Source of the DNA: Anastatus disparis
Lineage: Eukaryota > Arthropoda > Insecta > Hymenoptera > Eupelmidae
Assembly: GCA_017163975.1 (NCBI GenBank)
Contig: JAFFSR010000010.1
Span: 2,025,001 to 2,089,000 of the forward strand
Length of the DNA: 64,000 bases
Reading direction: 5' to 3'
Shown here: one piece after another, positions 1-12,025 of the stretch
Numbering within the stretch: position 1 is the stretch's first letter
How the letters are laid out: every line of letters starts with the position of its first letter
Translations under genes and position numbers: made by a program
The notes under the pieces: generated by a model
What the model was told of the DNA's origin: nothing
The model's database searches: none
The model's input: only the letters and a program-made list of their open reading frames with translations

Positions 1-1251
1 TTATAACATAAATTTAGCAAATGAAATAAAATTTTAGGAAATCCTATTCTAATCTCTGCTGCACTGTAACAATAGTCTCATTCTAATATGAAAAATTGAA
101 AAAAATTATAAAACTTATTCTTTTTTATAATTTTGGCATGAAAATTGCATGAAATAAGCGACAAAATGTTTTTTATTTGAAAAATAGACTTTTCAAATTT
201 TTGGAAATTATATCATACAAATTTTCCTGGACATTTTCCGACTTCACCCCCTTTAAATTAATGTTTAGTGACAAAATATATAAAAAAAATTTTTGGAACC
301 GTGGACTTTAATGTTACTATAGCAATCTCCCCTATTTCCCGACCTGACTTTTTCATGTGAGCACCGTTGCGCGGTACTTTCTGAATAAGCGGTTTAATTA
401 TTCGTGAAAAATTAAAGGAAGACCGCAACCAGCCTAAACCATTCTTTTTTTATCAACAGTTGGTGGATTAAAGAATAATTTTAGCTTATTAAAATGTAAA
501 AATTCTTAATTATATTGGTCACCAATGATTAGTGCAATAAAATAAAAAAAATCATTAAAAATGGCAAAATGAGTTTTTTTTATATTTATGATGTTTTTAC
601 AGAGAAATGGTGCAATGTACGGCAAAATTGATAAGAATATTTTCGACTTAATATTTGATGAAAAACACGAAAAATCATGTTTTTCTGCGGAGAATTAACA
701 ACCAGAAAATTTACTTTAGAGATTTTCCTAACTATTTTCCAGCTATCCACCCTCGAAATTCGTGTTCAAAGCACCAAAATACATAGGAAAAACTTTGGTG
801 GAGCCGTGGATCTCCATCGGCTACGGAAACTCTCCTAGCTACCTATATTAGTTATAAATGTCCTCCGTATTCAGGTGAAATACCCCGGTTAAAATGTACA
901 TTAAGGTTTGGAAAGATTCTGATGTAAAAGAACCTTTCTAATTTTTTGCGGTTTTTGGTACCAGTCCATAATACAACTTTGTGAACTCTTATGAAAAAAA
1001 TTGTCATGATTTTCGTTGATACCTTCTGAACTTTTCTGATTCATTAAGTTTTACTAAGGAATAGTAACCTTAATTTTATTGTATTCACAATTAATGAACA
1101 ATTAAGATCGCTTTAGAAGTGAACAGCACTGTAAAGTTTTCAGGAGAATCCTTCTAGATTGTATTTTAAAAAATTCTTCAGAAATATTTTTCACGTTTTA
1201 TCATCGTATGAATATATTTATTAAATTATTGGTAAATAAATGAATATAAAT
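1..1251. other. AT-rich DNA without recognised gene
   Basis: I see no supported gene, RNA or element end here. The stretch is AT-rich with short ORFs only. It may be intergenic or intronic host DNA. Confidence 0.5.
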
Positions 1252-1478
1252 CTATGAGATCATTTTTTTTTTTTTTTAACGTCGCTATATTTATGCTATG
1301 CTATTATTGCTATGCTAATCAGCGACGGAGCTCGTAAGTGTGTTTGTGAACAAAGCACATGTAACGTACAGTGGTGCTTGTATCAATCGGCCGAGAGCGG
1401 GATTCGAACTCGGAACCTCGAGATTACGAATCCAACGCTCTACCGAATGAGCCACAGACCGATTCCTATGAGATCATT
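1252..1478 (-). mobile_element. tRNA-derived SINE with 13-bp target site duplication
   Basis: Reading the minus strand from about 1465, a tRNA-like head carries an A-box-like TGGCTCATTCGG and a B-box-like GAGTTCGAATCCC, with an anticodon-loop-like TTCGTAA (a CGT anticodon would be Thr). The clover-leaf stems pair poorly, so this is a tRNA-derived promoter head and not a working tRNA. The element ends in a poly-A tail, seen as the T run at 1263-1277 on the plus strand. The 13-mer CTATGAGATCATT lies at both 1252-1264 and 1466-1478, so the body is 1265-1465, about 200 bp. Poly-A tail, Pol III boxes and target duplication together indicate a SINE mobilised by LINE machinery. Confidence 0.8.
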
Positions 1479-1614
1479 GAAGAATACGGATGAATCTTTA
1501 TATTTTCTGTATATTGATTGAAAGGTTAATGAAACTTCACGAACACTGTGGAAGTAGATCGAGATGAATTATTACAATCTTGTAAAGAGTTTAATAGCTA
1601 TTAAAGATCCTTAA

Positions 1615-1995
1615 GAGGAGGTCGAGTATATATGTCCTATTGTAATCAAAAAATTGATTTTTTTACAAAAACTAATAATTTTAGCAAAAAATAAAGAGAA
1701 AGCCCCATCTTGTATCATAAAAAGCAATATTTTCTTTGAATAGGAATAAATTTTTTTATCGATTCGTTTTGAAAAAAACCTTGAAAAACATCAAATATCG
1801 AGGTTTGGATGGACAATTCAGTTTTTCAAAGTTTTCTTTGAAACGAAGCGATAAAAATAATTTTTTCTCATAAGAGAAAATATTGCTTTTTAGTATACGA
1901 GATGGGGCTTTCTTCTTATTTTTTGCTACAATCATAAGGTTTTGCAGAAAATTGAATTTTTTTATTATAAAAGGATAGAGATGTACGACCTGCTA
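1615..1995. mobile_element. TTAA foldback MITE, GAGGAGGTC family
   Basis: Flanked by TTAA at 1611-1614 and 1996-1999. It starts GAGGAGGTCGA and ends with the imperfect inverse CGACCTGCTA. The two halves are nearly complementary, so the whole element can fold into one long hairpin. Related copies are at 12705, 34132, 34802, 58197 and 59101. TTAA duplication is typical of piggyBac-type transposases. No transposase is encoded. Confidence 0.8.
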
Positions 1996-2333
1996 TTAAT
2001 AAAATACCGTGAAAATTATTTATGATTCTCAGTAACGATCTTGAAGTTATAAAAAAATATACATATTATTAAATTTTTTTAACTCTTGAAATAGTTAAGC
2101 ATACCATGAAATTGTTTGATAATGGAAATAAAGTCATTTTACACGACTAAGCTATAAATTTTTTTTTGTGAATAAATACAATAAATCGCACTAATTTATT
2201 AATACTAGGCAATTTTTCAGTTTATTAATAAGTTAATTTAATTAATACTATGATATGCCCTTCAAAAATCACTATTCAATATATTAGAAATTCATAAAGA
2301 ATCTGAAGAAGTCATAATCATATTTTTGATATA

Positions 2334-2707
2334 TGGGGATATCCACAAAACTTTTAATTGTCTAGTAACAGGTCATATTACAGCTGTTACTGGGTTACCG
2401 CATGATGCACATTGTTTAAACTAGGTTCAAATCTTTTGTGCTATCCTGTAACTCTATTTCTGATGTATTTTGTAAATGTTTAACAAACGGCGCAGTAGAT
2501 ATTTCTATGAAACATTCTTTTTTACACATAAATTACCGTAATTTATCTTATGTGTAAATTTACTTTTTATAGAATTATCTGCTGCACCGTTTGTGGCACA
2601 TTTACAAAATACATCAGAAATAGAGTTACAGGATAGCACAAAAGATTATAACCTAGTTTAAATAATGACCTGTTACTAGAGAATTTAAAGTTGGATGGAT
2701 ATCCCCA
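2334..2707. mobile_element. Palindromic MITE with TGGGGATATCCA ends
   Basis: The left arm starting TGGGGATATCCA is repeated inverted at 2696-2707. The arms pair over most of their length around a centre near 2530, apart from roughly 34 extra bases in the left arm near 2380. The flanks read TATA on both sides, so the target duplication may be TA or TATA but cannot be fixed because the ends are palindromic. Non-coding. Confidence 0.65.
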
Positions 2708-2841
2708 TATAATACCATAGTGGTACACATGAAATTGGAAAGGTTCTAAAAATATATAAATTACAATAACTTTTCTGATGAGGATATATTACTCAGATTA
2801 ATATTATTTTTAAAATTAGATAACATTATTTTTATTTTTAA

Positions 2842-3800
2842 GAGCATGACGAAGCTTCCAGTCTTCTAATAATATTTCCAATCCCAAGTTATGAATAAAC
2901 AATGCGTTTAATAACATTTTTTTGCGGCAAAGAAAAAATTTGTAAGATTCAACTCGAGTGCGGACAACTCAAAAAAACCCACGAAAATACTACATAAAAA
3001 GTAATAATACAAACTTTCAATGTAACGTATTTTAAGATTAGGTTTGTCGAGCTTGATATAATTTCCAATCCAAGTTCATAAAAAATTTACAAGTTTAAAT
3101 GATTTTTTATTTTAACAAAAATTATTGTATTAACATAGCTTTAGTGCGGACAAGTCATTATATTTGTTTTTCTCATCCGTGCTGAGTAAGCGGCCTATAG
3201 CGCATGCGTTTTCGGGGTAGTAAGTAGCTAATAGCGCGCGCTGCGTGTGTTGTTTTTTGAGGGCGTGTGTTTCACAGCTATGTATAATATTATTCTGTAT
3301 TAAATCACGTAAATACGTTACATTCTGTAAAATAATGTCACGCAAAAGCGTTAATTAATGTAAAATCGCAAAGGTTTATACAGGCGCAGCGCCCTCATAC
3401 TGTATCTCATCGACCATATGATGAATTTTATACTCTATCTCGCTTTAACCTCTGACAAAGTAAATCGTATCATCTATTCTTGTATTATTTTTACATTAAC
3501 GAAATCGTAATTATTTCGTATAAACGTGAAATTGGTGAACTAAAAGTATGTAATTTAATTACAAATAATAGTACCAAAAAGTATTGAAATATACTATTGC
3601 GAGTCAGTCGTACGGCAGATATGAGAGAGAGAGAGTCTCGGGCGATGGCGCTATTCGCTACGCTCATGCGCCAACTTGCCCTCGTGCGCAATAGTCAACT
3701 AAACCTTACTCGTTACACAATATACTATTAATTTACGAATTTAACATGATATTAATGAAATAAAAAAAGCAAAACTTGATTGCTGTAGCTCCAACATCAG
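2842..3800. mobile_element. Degraded TTAA element, GAGCATGACGAAGC family, with an internal insert
   Basis: It matches the better preserved copy at 13087-13489 over its start (TTAAGAGCATGACGAAGC at 2838), its middle (GTGCGGACAACTC and similar) and its end (GCTCCAACATCAG). Between about 3170 and 3727 this copy has roughly 550 bp absent from the other one. That insert is more GC-rich and contains a GAGAGA run near 3622. I see no terminal repeats for the insert, so it may be an insertion here or a deletion in the other copy. Confidence 0.5.
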
Positions 3801-4543
3801 ATAAATATTACGGAAAGAAACATAATGAATCACTCAAATTCACAATTTTATAAATTACAACTGAATCACTGGAAAAATAGTTGCATACAATAGACTTTTC
3901 CAAATTTTATGAGTAACGGCTTATAATTGAAATTTCAATGTCGGAACGATTTGGAAAACTTGAAACATTTATCAATTTTCATTTCATAATAGTTCTTAAA
4001 CATTCTTTAAAGACCGGAAAAATATTTGTTCCGATTCTTTCAGAAATTTTCGGATCATTTTAACGAGGATATAACTGATGATGATGTAACAAAATTCAAC
4101 TGCAATAATCACAAATTTTCCAATCGAAAACGTTTCCATAAATAATTTCCATAACTTTATAATTTCCGCGAAAATAATCATAATCTTCATAATTCTGCAA
4201 AAATGACGATTTATATTGACTTTTTCATAAATTTGAGTAACTTATAGAAATTTTCTCAAATTCAATTTACTTGTTTTTGTCATAAAAAACGAAAGATAAT
4301 TAGTCTCAAAGCAGACTTAACGTAGGTAAATATTATTTTTTTATATACGCTTTTCTTATATTCGCCTTCATGTCTGTTTGCATGTTTGTCTGTCTGTAAT
4401 CAAATCTTGCGCGCTCGATTTCAGGCACTTTTTAAGAGATATAAATTCTGACAATTGGCATAGACTTTGGTCTTGGATGACAATACAATAATCAGTTGTC
4501 ATTTTGGTACCTGGACATCCAGGTCGATGATAATGGGTGTGAA
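3801..4543. other. No recognised feature
   Basis: AT-rich sequence. Short open frames here lack any recognisable motif and are not reported as genes. Confidence 0.45.
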
Positions 4544-4778
4544 AAGTCATCTCCGAGGAAGTATAAATGGGGAGGCTTTCTTTGGGTCAAGGCGAGTTTC
4601 TCGGGGGTTTTCAGGGTTGCTAGAACCGAATTTGAGATCAAACAATTGCCACAAAGTGATGCACGTTGTCCAGAATACGCATGGACGTCGTCTCCGAGGA
4701 AGTACAAGTGGGGAGGCTTTCTCTGGGTCGAGGTGGGTTCCCCGGGGGATTTCGGGGCTGCTAAAACCTAATTCAAGG
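4544..4778. repeat. Two diverged copies of a GC-richer ~92-bp unit
   Basis: The segments 4544-4637 and 4687-4778 are similar: both contain CTCCGAGGAAGTA, then GGGGAGGCTTTCT and GGGTC, and both end near TAAAACC or TAGAACC. The copies are offset by about 143 bp. They stand out in base composition from their surroundings. Overlapping open frames exist on both strands but none is convincing as a gene. Confidence 0.6.
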
Positions 4779-5782
4779 TTTGAAAGTGAATCTATAATGC
4801 ATAATAATGATGTAGGATGAAGAGGTCGAACTGGAGTACCAAGTCGCCGATAACGGATGTACCTGAGTGTAATCTTCGAAAAGTCTGGTTGCAATGTAAC
4901 TCTAAATGATAATAAAAACAATTTTAACTTAAAAATAGAAAATACAAAATTTTAAAAACATGCTTTAAAAATAAAATACAATAATTGAATAAATAGACTA
5001 AAAAGTATAAAATAAATAAATTAACTTTTTTTAAATTTTTTAAATGATAGCGCTTATTACCTGTATATCGGAATGATGTTTGATGAAAAAATGTTAAAAT
5101 TATTCACTAATTACAATAGTAATATGCTTTTTCGAAGTTAAATTTCGTTGGCATTATTCGAACGAAAAATTCATAAATTAGTAGGGATACTACCGCAAAT
5201 TTATATGCGAGATGATTTGTATGAATGATCTTTATATATGGGTATCGACTACGAGTAAATCAACATATTTCATGGAACTTGCATGAATCTTAAACAATTG
5301 TTCTTTTAAAATCTTTTTATTTCCGAGTATTCTCCGACCTAATCAAACAACCTTAGAATCGAAATCTAAAAGAATCTCCAAGTTTCATTTGACGTAGTCC
5401 CTGCAAATGTCTGTAAACTTCATAATCGGTATGGAAAATTTCAAAATTCATTCATATAGACGATTTCCAGGTAGCCAGGATCACCTGGATATTGTGAGAT
5501 GTCATCTCGGGAAACGTACATGTTATTAATAAATAATGGCTAAATTCCAAAAGATATTCTTGTAGACAATGTTTATCTTACTCGGAACATCCATGTTTGG
5601 CTAGATAACATTTGAAACAACTCCAAAGTAGTTATTAAACTATAAGTTGAATTTCAAAAGTTTTAGCTGTAGGTGATGTTTAAGTTGTCATTAACACCTA
5701 GGTATCCAAAGACGGCGATCGTGGGTACCACAGCATAATAAATAACTATTTTTTAAATATTGTCTACATCGATAAGGTAAAG

Positions 5783-5784
<2 letters not shown>
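4779..5784. other. No recognised feature
   Basis: AT-rich sequence with no gene, RNA or element end that I can support. Confidence 0.45.
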
Positions 5785-5832
<48 letters not shown>

Positions 5833-6171
5833 TAAATATGTGTTTGTATGTGTGAGCGTGTGCGTGCGCGTATGAGTTGAAATTAAATGTTCCATATAAA
5901 CTTGAATAAACCTGTGTGTGTACGTGCGATTCTACATGAAATGTCCCTTATGTATATATATATACATGTTTATATCATGCTTGTAAGTCGACATGAAAAG
6001 TCTCACGTACATGAACGCGTGTGTGCATGCATGCGAATTGACATGAAACGTCTCATATATATAAACCTAAGGGTACTTAGATAGGTGTGTACAAGTTGTC
6101 ATCAAATGTCCCATATATATAGAAAAACCTGTGCTTGCGAGTACGTGCAAGTTGACATGAAATGTCCCATA

Positions 6172-6202
<31 letters not shown>

Positions 6203-6464
6203 AAATTGAGGTTGAACGTGAGCAATTTGATATGAAATGGACCATATATACATATGCAAAAACCTGTCAGTAAGGTCGTACATGAGTTGACATGAAGAGT
6301 CGCATGTACATAAAAGCGTGTATGCATGAATGCAAATTGAGATGAAACGTCGCATATATATAAACCTGAAGGAACTCGGATAGGTGTGTGAGAGTTGTCA
6401 TGAAATGTTCCATATATATAGAAAAGCCTGTGATTATGAGTACATACGAGTTGACATGAAATGT

Positions 6465-6523
<59 letters not shown>

Positions 6524-7046
6524 CCTGTGTGTGTGCATGCGCATTGGCATGAAATGTCCCATATATATAAACCTGTATGTGCGTGCGTTGAAATTTACAG
6601 AAAAAATCCCATGTATATCAACGTGTGTGTGCATGAATAAAAATTGACACGAAACGTCCCATGTATGAAAACCTGAGAACTCGGATAGGTGTGTGAGAGT
6701 TGTCATGAAATGTTCCATATATATAGATAAGCCTGTGATTATGAGTATGTACAAGTTGACATGAAATGTCCCATATATATTAATAATAATATAAAGAGTT
6801 GTTTGTTTTCGGCATTGGCATGAAATGTCCCATATATATGAACCTGTATGTGTGTGCGTTGAAATTTACATAAAAAATCCCATGTATATTAACGTGTGCG
6901 TGCAGGAATGAAAATTGACATGAAACGTCCCATATATGCGAACCTGAAGGAACTCGGATAGGTATGTGAGAGTTGTCATGAAATGTTCCATATATATAGA
7001 GAAGCCTGTGATCATGAGTACGTACAGAGTTGACCCGTAATGTCCC

Positions 7047-7119
<73 letters not shown>

Positions 7120-7237
7120 TAATCCTGTGTGTGTGCATGCGCATTGGCATGAAATGTCCCATATATATAAACCTGTCTGTGGGTGCGTTCTAATTGACGT
7201 GGAATGTCCCACGTATGTATGTATGTATGTATGTATG

Positions 7238-7290
<53 letters not shown>

Positions 7291-7410
7291 ACTTGTCTGT
7301 ATGTGTGCGTTTGGGTCGACACGAAATGTTGCATATATATGAGCCCAGGTGCGTATGTATGTGCGCGTCCACATCTGTTTTTCTATATACATATATATGA
7401 TAAAAATTCC
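5785..7410. repeat. Compound TA microsatellite and degenerate minisatellite block
   Basis: Long (TA)n tracts at about 5785-5827, 6466-6522, 7047-7116 and 7242-7288 and a TATG run near 7213-7242 alternate with a degenerate unit built on GACATGAAATGTCCCATATA, followed by variants of AAACCTGTGTGTGCG. The core is itself partly palindromic (GACAT...ATGTC). The overlapping frames on both strands are all products of the repeat and are not genes. Confidence 0.85.
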
Positions 7411-7467
7411 TTTAAAACGTTTAATTAAAAAGGAATTATGGAATTTTTAATTAAAGCCCTCGAATTC

Positions 7468-7954
7468 ACAAATCATAATCATAACTGACGCTCTTTCAAT
7501 TCTCGATTACATTTTGATTTCTTAATTGAAATTTATTTAATTAAGGATTCCTTTTGATTTTGGAATTAAAGCCCTTTCAATTCACGATTAAATTTTGATT
7601 TCTTAATTGAAATTTATTTAATTAAGAATTCCTTTTGATTTTGGAATTAAAGCCCTTCCAATTCACGATTACATTTTGATTTCTTAATTTAAATTTATTT
7701 AATTAAGGATTCCTTTTGATTTTGGAATTAAAGCCCTTTCAATTCACGATTAAATTTTGATTTCTTAATTGAAATTTATTTAATTAAGAATTCCTTTTGA
7801 TTTTGTAATTAAAGCCCTTTCAATTCACGATTACATTTTGATTTCTTAATTGAAATTTATTTAATTAAGAATTCCTTTTGATTTTTTAATTAAAGCCTTT
7901 TCAATTCACGATTAGATTTTGATTTGTTAATTAAAATATTTTTAATTATTAATT
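7468..7954. repeat. 81-bp tandem repeat, about 5-6 copies
   Basis: The marker CCTTTTGATTTT recurs at 7550, 7631, 7712, 7793 and 7874, exactly 81 bp apart each time. The unit also contains AATTAAAGCCCTTTCAATTC and ATTTTGATTTCTTAATTGAA. Copies differ by a few substitutions and no length change, so the array is young or homogenised. It sits next to a CACTG-element fragment and may be part of that element. Confidence 0.9.
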
Positions 7955-8041
7955 TAAAAGGAATTGTTAATTAAATAAAACTCTAATTACGAATTCAAAA
8001 AGGATTTGTGAATTAAAATTTATTTAAAGCCCAAAATGATT

Positions 8042-8413
8042 TAAATATTTGCAACCCTGATTCTATGAAATATCTCATTGTCTTTTAATTACATAATTTC
8101 ATTGCGATATTATAATTAATTGGATGCATTTGAATCAATTAAATTTTCAATTGATTTAAATATTTGATTTATTTTGTTCTATAAAATTATTTTATTACTT
8201 TGATTATTTAATTATATTGCGTCTATGAAATCAGTGATTAATTGAATTAATTATTATTTTTAACAATCAAATATTTTATTATCTATGTTCCAATTAAATA
8301 TTTTGTTGTATTAATTAATTTCTTCATCAGATCGATTAAATAATTATTTGAATCAATTAAATATTTTTTTAATTATATCATTTCATTGATTCAATGATTT
8401 TTTTTTCTCAGTG
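8042..8413 (-). mobile_element. Fragment of a CACTG-family element, reverse orientation
   Basis: The reverse complement of about 8060-8350 matches the interior of the element at 29714-33360 (near 31205-31505), including the stretch around ATTGCGTCTATGAAATCAG. The fragment ends with TTTCTCAGTG followed by TA, the same end and flank as the full copies. The other end is not recognised. Confidence 0.65.
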
Positions 8414-8896
8414 TATGATATGTAACATTACATGATTAAAAATTATTATTATTCACTTACTCATAAGCATAAAAATATATTTAGTAATGCAAATAGATTT
8501 GATAACTGTAAACTTGAATGAAATTGTATGGAATTATCAAAACTTCCAATTTCAAAGTGCATTAATTTTCAAAACAATCTTCATTGCTTATCATTCACAG
8601 TAAATTGAAATACATGTTTCAGTGTATTGATTCACTTTTGGTATTTGTATTTGATTTTAATGTATACAAGCATTAATTTGCATACAATCTATAGAAAATT
8701 TCATTTTAAAAGTTCATTGAATCTATTAATATGGTTTATTATATTTGATTAACATTTTATTAAAAAATTACGTAACAGTGCATAAGTTATATTTTAGTAT
8801 TATACTGTTCATTCACATATTTAATAAGTTTTTTTTCGACATATTCAAAGAGTTGTATGATTCAAAGCGTAGCCCATACTAAAAATAAAAATAACT
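8414..8896. other. No recognised feature
   Basis: AT-rich sequence with no supported gene or element end. Confidence 0.4.
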
Positions 8897-9377
8897 GAGG
8901 TTAGCTTGAGTGTGCTGTCGCTTGTACTTTATAGACTCAGACAATCAGTTGCTAACTTACAGTTGCCGGTGATCCAAGTAAATACTGTTTTGGTCCCACT
9001 GACAAAAGTGACAGGTCTCGTGACAAGCAAATAGAAAACCTATTACTTTTATCGGTGGAACCTAAGCAATATTTGCTTGGGTCACCGGCAACTGTAACTT
9101 GACAGCGATTGCCTGAGTTTATAAAGTGACAGCACACTTAACCCTTACAGTCACAGGAGCCGATATATCGGCTACCTAATTTTCTTTTTTTTTACCTCAA
9201 TATTTTTGCAATATCATGCTTGATTCTTGGATTTTTTGTATTTTCAGATACATATAGCCTTACTATTTAAAATGCTGATGATATTTTATAAATGTATAAC
9301 TATTAATTATTATTACAAACAAATACCTACGAAAAAAGTGAATTGAATTGCATGACTGAAAGGGTTAAGCTAACCTC
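8897..9377. mobile_element. Foldback element interrupted by a TTAA MITE
   Basis: GAGGTTAGCTT at 8897-8907 is repeated inverted at 9367-9377. The arms continue through GTGTGCTGTC / GACAGCACAC and AGTTGCCGGTGA / TCACCGGCAACT. The right arm is split at TTAA by the MITE at 9142-9364. Non-coding. Confidence 0.7.
9142..9364. mobile_element. piggyBac-like MITE (TTAA|CCCTTACAGTCA)
   Basis: TTAA lies at 9138-9141 and 9365-9368. The ends CCCTTACAGTCA and TGACTGAAAGGG are inverted repeats with one mismatch. The 223-bp body contains the palindrome CCGATATATCGG near its left end. The foldback arm around it pairs once this segment is skipped, which confirms the insertion. CCCT termini with a TTAA target resemble piggyBac ends. 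Confidence 0.8.
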
Positions 9378-9769
9378 GCTATATTGATGCAATACTTAGC
9401 AAGCTTATATTCTCTTTTTTTATCATAAATAAACACGAAAAGTATTTTTTACTAGTTCATGAAAATTAGAACGTAAAAAGGAACGTAAATGAAATTAATA
9501 TTGATGAATTTAATTTTCCTGAGATAATTAATAATTTTTTTCTGAAAATATGAAGTTAAACTTCGTATGCATAATTAAAATGAATGATTGTTAGCTTATT
9601 TGATAAATATGCTAGTGATTATTTTACAAATTTTATGTCAAATAAAAAATCAAAATGTAAAAACAATTCACATAATTGTGATAATCAGCCAGTACTTATT
9701 TTTTACACGCTTCTATTAATATTCAATTTCTATAAATGGCCAGTGCTTAATTAATGAGACTATACAATT
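9378..9769. other. No recognised feature
   Basis: AT-rich sequence with no supported gene or element end. Confidence 0.4.
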
Positions 9770-10312
9770 CCCTATTTAAAAAAAACACGTGTTTGTTGCA
9801 CGTGAAAAAAGCACGTGTAAAATACACGTATTTTTACATGTAAAATTTGCGTGTTTTTTCACGCATATTTTTCACGTGTTTTTTTCACGTGTATTTTTCA
9901 GGTGTATTTTTCACATATCGTTTTATAGCTTTTCGAAGAGCTTCTACTGTCCGGCCTCTTATATCTGCGTCTCCCAAATTTGTGTAAGGGATGACAAAAT
10001 TTAGAAAAACGCCACCTAGCGACATAACGTCAAGTTTGACTTTAAGTCGCTAGGTGGCGTTTTTCTAAGTTTTGTCATCCCTTACACAAATTTGGGAGAC
10101 GCAGATATAAGAGGCCGGACAGTAGAAGCTCTTTGAAAAGCTATAAAACGATATGTGAAAAATACACCTGAAAAATACACGTGAAAAAAACACGTGAAAA
10201 ATATGCGTGAAAAAACACGCAAATTTTACATGTAAAAAACACGTGTAAAAAATACGTGTATTTTACACGTGTTTTTTTCACGTGCAACAAACACGTGTTT
10301 TTTTTAATAGGG
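9770..10312. mobile_element. 543-bp near-perfect palindromic element with CACGTG motifs
   Basis: The ends are CCCTATTTAAAAAAAACAC and its inverse ending AATAGGG, flanked on both sides by TT (9768-9769 and 10313-10314). The arms are about 260 bp each and nearly identical when one is inverted, with one short indel. The central loop near 10020-10042 is itself partly palindromic (GTCAAGTTTGAC). The outer halves of the arms are strings of CACGTG, ACATGT and GCGTG-type words. The apparent ORF here is a by-product of the palindrome. CCC...GGG ends with a 2-bp duplication match four other elements in this window. Confidence 0.8.
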
Positions 10313-11417
10313 TTCTGCCTACTTAAATGATTTAATTAAAAAAATTTTTACCTTTCTGATGATAACTGCTAACAAATATTTCTTCTTATTTCTTGTGGAA
10401 AATTGAATTCAAGTTTGAAAAGTGGTACAAGCATACTATTATATTTTGTGATTTCTTGTTCGTTTGTGAACAAAGATCAAGAAATTATTAATGGAAATCG
10501 TGTAATTCAGTATAATAGTTGATCTAAGTTCAACCATATATATACGTACAGCAGATCCTTTATGAAAAAAAATAGAAGCACGTAAAAAAATGTATCGTCA
10601 CTTTAAATAAAAAAAATTCATAATAATACGAGTAAGGCACTTCTGACGATTTTCGTCAGTAAAAAATCACATATACACTATATCGACACAATAAAGTTAT
10701 TAAGTTATGCATTGTCACTTCAATAAAACAATATTATAAAGTTCTTAACAATTATCAAGACTTTCAATACTAAATAAATATTCACTTTTCGATGCGCGAA
10801 AACCGATGATGAGCTTTGCTATAGCTAAAGTAACCTGAGATCAAACACTGTAAGGGTGGCGAAGCTATCAGTTAAGAACTAATAGGGAGAGAGAGTAAGA
10901 ATGAATATCACGCGCGCTTCTAGTGTATATTGTGGCGAGGCAATCAGTCAAGAGTTAATATTCATTCCTTTCCTTCCCCCTCTCTATTAGACAAGAAGAA
11001 ACGCGCGTTTCTCCTTGTTTATTTTTCTCGGAAATATAATACGTTAAAATAAAATTTTTTCCAGTTTTATTTTGGCTGTATTCATTTATAACTATTCAAA
11101 ATGTAAAACCATTTTAGCTTTAACAAAGACCTAATAGAATTAATATTTTTTTATGCTTTTGTATGTAGTAATAAATTAAAATAATGAATTAGTATATTTC
11201 TATAAATAATATAAAGAATAAATGAAAATAATTTCTTCTTCTAAATATTGATTTATTAATAATTTAATCGAACGTATAAAAGCCTTAAATTATATAAAAT
11301 GAATGACCAAATAGATTTTAAAATTCATCAACTTTTGTAAAATAGTCCATTGTGTTCAATTTACACATGAATAAAAACCAGTGCTCAATTTCATTATCAG
11401 TATTTATATACTATACA
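10313..11417. other. No recognised feature
   Basis: AT-rich sequence. A short GAGAGAGAG run lies near 10890. No gene or element ends are supported. Confidence 0.4.
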
Positions 11418-11948
11418 CACTGAAAAAAAAATTGAGTGATTTCAATAAAAATTTATTTGGTTCAACTAAATGGTTTGTTCCAATACTCCCTAACAAATAT
11501 TTATTTGAACCAAACCACAATATTTAGTTGAATTCAATAAATATTTGATTACTTTAAATAAAATTTTTAGTTTGAACAATTAAATATTTCATTGAAATCA
11601 ATTTTCCGCACTCTCAAAACAAGCAAATAATTATTTAAACCAAATAAATATTTAATTAATTCAACTTGATAATTTGTTTGAATCAACTGAATATTGATTT
11701 GAACGAATTAAATATTTCATTAAATGGCGAATCCCATTCTTTTGAAAGAAGCAAATATTTATTCAAACCAAATAAATATTTGGTCAATTCAAGTTAATAA
11801 TTTGTTTAAATCAACTAAATATTGGTTTGCCCTGGTAGAAAATTTCATTATAACTTGATCATATTTTAACCATTTTTAACGAAAATGATCAATAACTGAC
11901 TAATTTTCATTAAAAAATGATCATTTTATCTCATAACTGACGACGGTT

Positions 11949-12025
11949 CTGCCGTCCAAAGTAAGAAAACCTTAACTCCAATGGGATTCCAATGTAGTTA
12001 ACCACTTTTATACTTTGGACGGCAG
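11949..12025. mobile_element. 77-bp mini-MITE with 4-bp duplication GGTT
   Basis: CTGCCGTCCAAAGTA at the left is exactly inverted as TACTTTGGACGGCAG at the right. GGTT flanks both ends (11945-11948 and 12026-12029). At 77 bp with 15-bp terminal repeats it is very small. Confidence 0.65.

Noticed and set aside
1389..1465. Functional tRNA-Thr gene
   Set aside because: T-stem and acceptor stem pair badly, and the sequence is the head of a SINE with tail and target duplication.
4467..4921. Four overlapping ORFs of 71-124 codons
   Set aside because: They overlap on both strands over a duplicated GC-rich unit; no motif and no preferred frame.
5887..7428. Several overlapping ORFs on both strands
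   Set aside because: All are translations of TA tracts and the minisatellite (YIYIYI runs); no coding signal.
9789..10004. 71-codon ORF
   Set aside because: Lies inside one arm of the CACGTG palindrome.
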